A stretch of DNA of 64,000 nucleotides, from assembly GCA_944389555.1 (NCBI GenBank), contig CALXMU010000004.1, forward strand, positions 78,042-142,041, given 5' to 3'. Under the pieces are notes generated by a model. The model saw only the letters and a list, made by a program, of their open reading frames with translations, was not told the DNA's origin and searched no databases. Source of the DNA: an uncultured Alphaproteobacteria bacterium. GTDB taxonomy: Bacteria; Pseudomonadota; Alphaproteobacteria; Rs-D84. Of the stretch, positions 61,505 to 64,000 are shown piece by piece. Made by a program: the position numbers and the translations under genes. Positions within the stretch are counted from its first letter, which is position 1. Every line of letters starts with the position of its first letter.

Positions 61505-61684
61505 TTAGTGTGACATTTTGCCTTCTGTCATAACGACGTGTTTACGCAGTTTTGGGTCATATTTACGGAATTTCATTTTTCCCGCTGTATTTTCTGACTT
61601 TGTGTTTTTAGTAGTTGTATAGTAATAGCCAGTTTCTTTGTTTTCTAGCTTTACAACTTCTTTACTGCCTTTCTTAGATGCCAT
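61505..61684 (-). CDS. rpmG: 50S ribosomal protein L33
   Basis: L33 is a small protein of the large ribosomal subunit. The 59 residues match the family: VVKLENKETGYYYTTTKNTK, then KMKFRKYDPKLRKHVVMTE, with no zinc cysteines, as in the alphaproteobacterial type. I use the ATG at 61684 (MASKKGSK) after AAAGGTTT; the open frame extends to 61714 but the extra ten residues are atypical. Confidence 0.93.
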   Translation of the reverse strand: MASKKGSKEVVKLENKETGYYYTTTKNTKSENTAGKMKFRKYDPKLRKHVVMTEGKMSH

Positions 61685-61770
61685 TTTATAAACCTTTTTT
61701 ATTACTGCGAGCAATTTTAGGTTAAAAATTACTGGAAATCAAGTAATTTTTATCATAATATATAATTCAC

Positions 61771-61868
61771 GCACTGATAAAGTGCAGTGTTGTACTTAAT
61801 GCGGGTATGGCGACTACGAAGCGAAGCGTAGTGCCGCCGTGTTAAAAAAACATAGTGTTGTACTTAAT

Positions 61869-61881
<13 letters not shown>
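61771..61881 (+). repeat. Duplicated 5' end of tRNA-Leu with palindromic insert
   Basis: A 28-base sequence at 61786-61813, comprising 15 bases of upstream DNA and the first 13 bases of tRNA-Leu, recurs exactly at 61854-61881, where the intact tRNA starts. The first copy runs straight into a hairpin: GGCGACTACG pairs with CGTAGT-CGCC, with a bulged GC. Another hairpin, GCACT-GATAA-AGTGC (61771-61785), precedes the first copy. Confidence 0.9.
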
Positions 61882-61953
<72 letters not shown>

Positions 61954-61968
61954 AAATTTCCGTAAATT

Positions 61969-62088
61969 TTAATATACTGGGTAGTTACGTGGAAATGACG
62001 GGTCTGGGCGTTGTAAGTCAGACTTTACGCCGCACGCTGCGATTGCAAATGTAGAAATGAATAAAATTCCTAAAATAATTTTTTTCAT
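61969..62088 (-). CDS. lptM: Tiny LptM-like lipoprotein
   Basis: A 39-residue lipoprotein: a signal peptide with lipobox (KKIILGILFISTFAIAAC, cysteine 19) followed by the short mature part CGVKSDLQRPDPSFP. The C-G-x-K-x-x-L-x-x-P pattern matches the LptM (YifL) family, small lipoproteins that help mature the LptD-LptE LPS translocon. The match is short, so confidence is moderate, but the lipobox, signal and excellent promoter argue it is a real gene. It converges on tRNA-Leu with 15 bases between. Confidence 0.72.
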   Translation of the reverse strand: MKKIILGILFISTFAIAACGVKSDLQRPDPSFPRNYPVY

Positions 62089-62094
62089 AAATCT

Positions 62095-62124
62095 ATTATA
62101 AACTTTTGTCTTGCTAGATGTCAA
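62095..62124 (-). promoter_or_regulatory. Promoter giving a leaderless lptM mRNA
   Basis: On the minus strand TTGACA (62124-62119), 18 bp and TATAAT (62100-62095). Only AGATTT separates the -10 from the ATG, so transcription should start at the A of the start codon. No Shine-Dalgarno sequence is possible. Confidence 0.75.
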
Positions 62125-62213
62125 ATTTTTAGGATTGGAATTCAGTCCTGTTTATTTATATGTGTATACCGTTCTAAAATTCGTATGTTCCATAAAATCA
62201 AAGGAGAGAGATT

Positions 62214-63986
62214 ATGTATCACAGTAATGGAAATTATGAAGCGTTTGCCAACCCTATGCCGCCAGCAGATGCCGGGAAAAAGTCGGCGTATATAGTTGGT
62301 GGTGGTTTGGCTGGTTTAGCCGCTGCAGTATTTATGATACGTGACGGTAAGATGAAAGGTAATAAAATTCATATATTTGAAGAATTGCCTTTGGCTGGGG
62401 GAAGCATGGATGGAATATTGAATCCGTCGCGTGGTTACATTATCCGCGGTGGACGAGAAATGGAAGCACATTTTGAGACTTTGTGGGATTTATTTCGCTC
62501 TATACCATCGTTAGAAAATCCTGACGTTTCAGTTTTAGATGAATTTTATTGGTTAAATAAAGCGGACCCTAGTTTTTCACATTGCCGCGCAATAGAAAAA
62601 CGTGGTAAGCGTATGAAAGATGACGGAAAATTAACTTTAACACCGACGGCAATTCGGGAATTGATAGACCTTGCATTGACGCCAGAAGAGAAACTACAAG
62701 ACGTTCAAATTGACCAGGTTTTCACAGAGGAATTCTTTGAATCTAATTTCTGGTTGTATTGGGCGACTATGTTTGCGTTTGAAAAATGGTCCAGTGCCAT
62801 GGAAATGCGGCGATATATTTTACGCTTTATCCACCATGTTGGTAAACTAGCAGATATGTCTGCGCTGAAGTTTACTAAATATAATCAATATGAATCTTTG
62901 ATAACGCCGCTGGTTCGTTGGTTAGAGGCGCATGGTGTAAAGTTTCATTTTGATACCACAATTACAAATGTAATTGTGGATTGTAAAGCAACGAAAAAGG
63001 TCGCAAAGAAAATAGAAATGATAAAATCTGGGCGTAAAAAAGAAATGGATTTAAGTCCAGATGATTTGGTGTTCATCACTAATGGTTCTATTACAGAAAG
63101 TACTACGTATGGTGATAACGAAACACCTGCTGATTCTCGTCATGAACTTGGTGCCAGTTGGCAGTTATGGAAAAATATGGCAAAGCAATGTAAAGAGTTC
63201 GGACGACCGGAAAAGTTCTGTGAGAACATACCGGCTGCGAACTGGGTTATGTCTGCGACTATAACTCTGACAGACGACACTGTGGTTCCATATATTGAAA
63301 AAATATGTAAAAAGAATCCGCATAGTGGTTCCATTGTTAGCAGCGGTCCCGTTACTATAAAAGATTCAAATTGGTTTTATGGGTTCAGTATTTCACGGCA
63401 ACCGCATTTTCGCAGTCAGAAATCAAACGAGATAATCGTTTGGACTTATGGTTTGTTATCTGATACCGAGGGTAATTATGTAAAGAAAAGAATTGCGGAT
63501 TGTACGGGGGCAGAACTATGTGCGGAATGGCTGTATCATATAGGGGTTCCAGAATCCCAGATAGAAGATATTGCACATAATCGTTCTAATACAGTTCCGT
63601 CTCATATGCCTTATATAACAACGTACTTTATGCCGCGTGCGCTGGGTGATAGACCGTTGGTCGTTCCAAAAGGTTCTGTAAATTTAGCTTTTATCGGTAA
63701 TTATGCGGAAACAGAACGCGATACAGTATTCACGACAGAGTATTCTGTTCGTACGGCAATGGAAGCGGTTTATACATTATTGAACATAGACCGTGGTGTT
63801 CCTGAGGTATTTGATTCATGCTTTGACGTTCGTATGTTGTTACAAAGTATATATTACTTAAACGACAGAAAGAAATTGCATGAGATAGATGTACCATGGG
63901 TTCTAAAACTATTAGAAAAGCAGGGGCTCAAAAAAGTAAAGGGTACGTATTTAGAAGAACTTTTGCGTGAAGCGAAGTTGGTATAA
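62214..63986 (+). CDS. ohyA: Oleate hydratase (MCRA family)
   Basis: An FAD-containing enzyme that adds water to the cis-9 double bond of oleate to give 10-hydroxystearate. The 590 residues start with the family's [11 protein letters not shown], then the FAD loop [14 protein letters not shown], and [27 protein letters not shown] and FRSIPS follow. Many gut bacteria use it to detoxify free unsaturated fatty acids. The start follows AAAGGAGAGAGA. Codon choice looks like its neighbours. The gene is complete. Confidence 0.94.
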   Translation: MYHSNGNYEAFANPMPPADAGKKSAYIVGGGLAGLAAAVFMIRDGKMKGNKIHIFEELPLAGGSMDGILNPSRGYIIRGGREMEAHFETLWDLFRSIPSLENPDVSVLDEFYWLNKADPSFSHCRAIEKRGKRMKDDGKLTLTPTAIRELIDLALTPEEKLQDVQIDQVFTEEFFESNFWLYWATMFAFEKWSSAMEMRRYILRFIHHVGKLADMSALKFTKYNQYESLITPLVRWLEAHGVKFHFDTTITNVIVDCKATKKVAKKIEMIKSGRKKEMDLSPDDLVFITNGSITESTTYGDNETPADSRHELGASWQLWKNMAKQCKEFGRPEKFCENIPAANWVMSATITLTDDTVVPYIEKICKKNPHSGSIVSSGPVTIKDSNWFYGFSISRQPHFRSQKSNEIIVWTYGLLSDTEGNYVKKRIADCTGAELCAEWLYHIGVPESQIEDIAHNRSNTVPSHMPYITTYFMPRALGDRPLVVPKGSVNLAFIGNYAETERDTVFTTEYSVRTAMEAVYTLLNIDRGVPEVFDSCFDVRMLLQSIYYLNDRKKLHEIDVPWVLKLLEKQGLKKVKGTYLEELLREAKLV

Positions 63987-64000
63987 AAAATAAAGCCACC

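Overview
The window is a gene-dense, AT-rich piece of a bacterial chromosome. The genes point to an alphaproteobacterium. The evidence is an RpoC that keeps a long insert inside its trigger loop, ValRS of the archaeal-like type known from Rickettsiales, a ZauP-like/ZapA coiled-coil pair, adjacent ornithine-lipid genes (olsB-olsA), neighbouring lptE-holA, and many outer-membrane beta-barrels. Class III ribonucleotide reductase, L-lactate dehydrogenase, a clostridial-type 2[4Fe-4S] ferredoxin and several radical-SAM enzymes, next to one superoxide dismutase, suggest an oxygen-tolerant fermenter living mostly without oxygen. A gut-associated, RF32-like lineage would fit, but that placement is inference. 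I see no CRISPR array, insertion sequence, integrase or prophage.

Layout. 1-4.7 kb: 3' end of rpoC, a HAD-like gene, rpmF, plsX, an unknown gene and a mraZ outside any division cluster. 4.7-9.9 kb: a large Cys/Thr/Arg-rich secreted protein, a phospholipase D-family lipoprotein and a radical-SAM protein. 9.9-16 kb: guaC, fabH-ihfA, tRNA-Arg, a small metal-binding-looking membrane protein, hemW and an M13 peptidase. 16-24.8 kb: a beta-barrel, MltB-type transglycosylase, olsB-olsA, proS, ldh, a small GNAT and a membrane spermidine synthase-like protein. 24.8-34.7 kb: sodB, a membrane thioredoxin-like protein, cvpA, several barrels, tRNA-Thr, a U32 protein and a glycine-zipper protein. 34.7-44.8 kb: glyS, ferredoxin, a BI-1 family protein, lgt, tRNA-Ser, valS, a three-gene glycosyltransferase operon and a barrel. 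44.9-50.6 kb: the nrdD operon and an acyl-CoA ligase. 50.6-58.9 kb: Cys-rich and membrane proteins of unknown role, lptE-holA-map-radC, and zauP-zapA. 58.9-64 kb: a structured intergenic region, parC, rpmG, a tRNA-Leu with a duplicated 5' end, a tiny lptM-like lipoprotein and oleate hydratase.

How the genes work together. Envelope building dominates: PlsX and FabH (lipid precursors), OlsBA (ornithine lipid), Lgt (lipoproteins), LptE and an LptM-like lipoprotein (LPS export), glycosyltransferases, MltB and at least five barrels. The most unusual system is anaerobic ribonucleotide reductase. Its glycyl-radical domain is a separate 61-residue gene with its own strong ribosome-binding site, between the nrdD body and nrdG, downstream of two NrdR-like boxes. 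Also notable are two paralogous NPGN-motif envelope proteins, three genes whose promoters predict little or no 5' leader, and the archaeal/eukaryal-type Val, Pro and Gly tRNA synthetases. Most genes end in clear A-stem-loop-T terminators, which made operon limits easy to read. All calls come from reading the sequence; no database search was possible.
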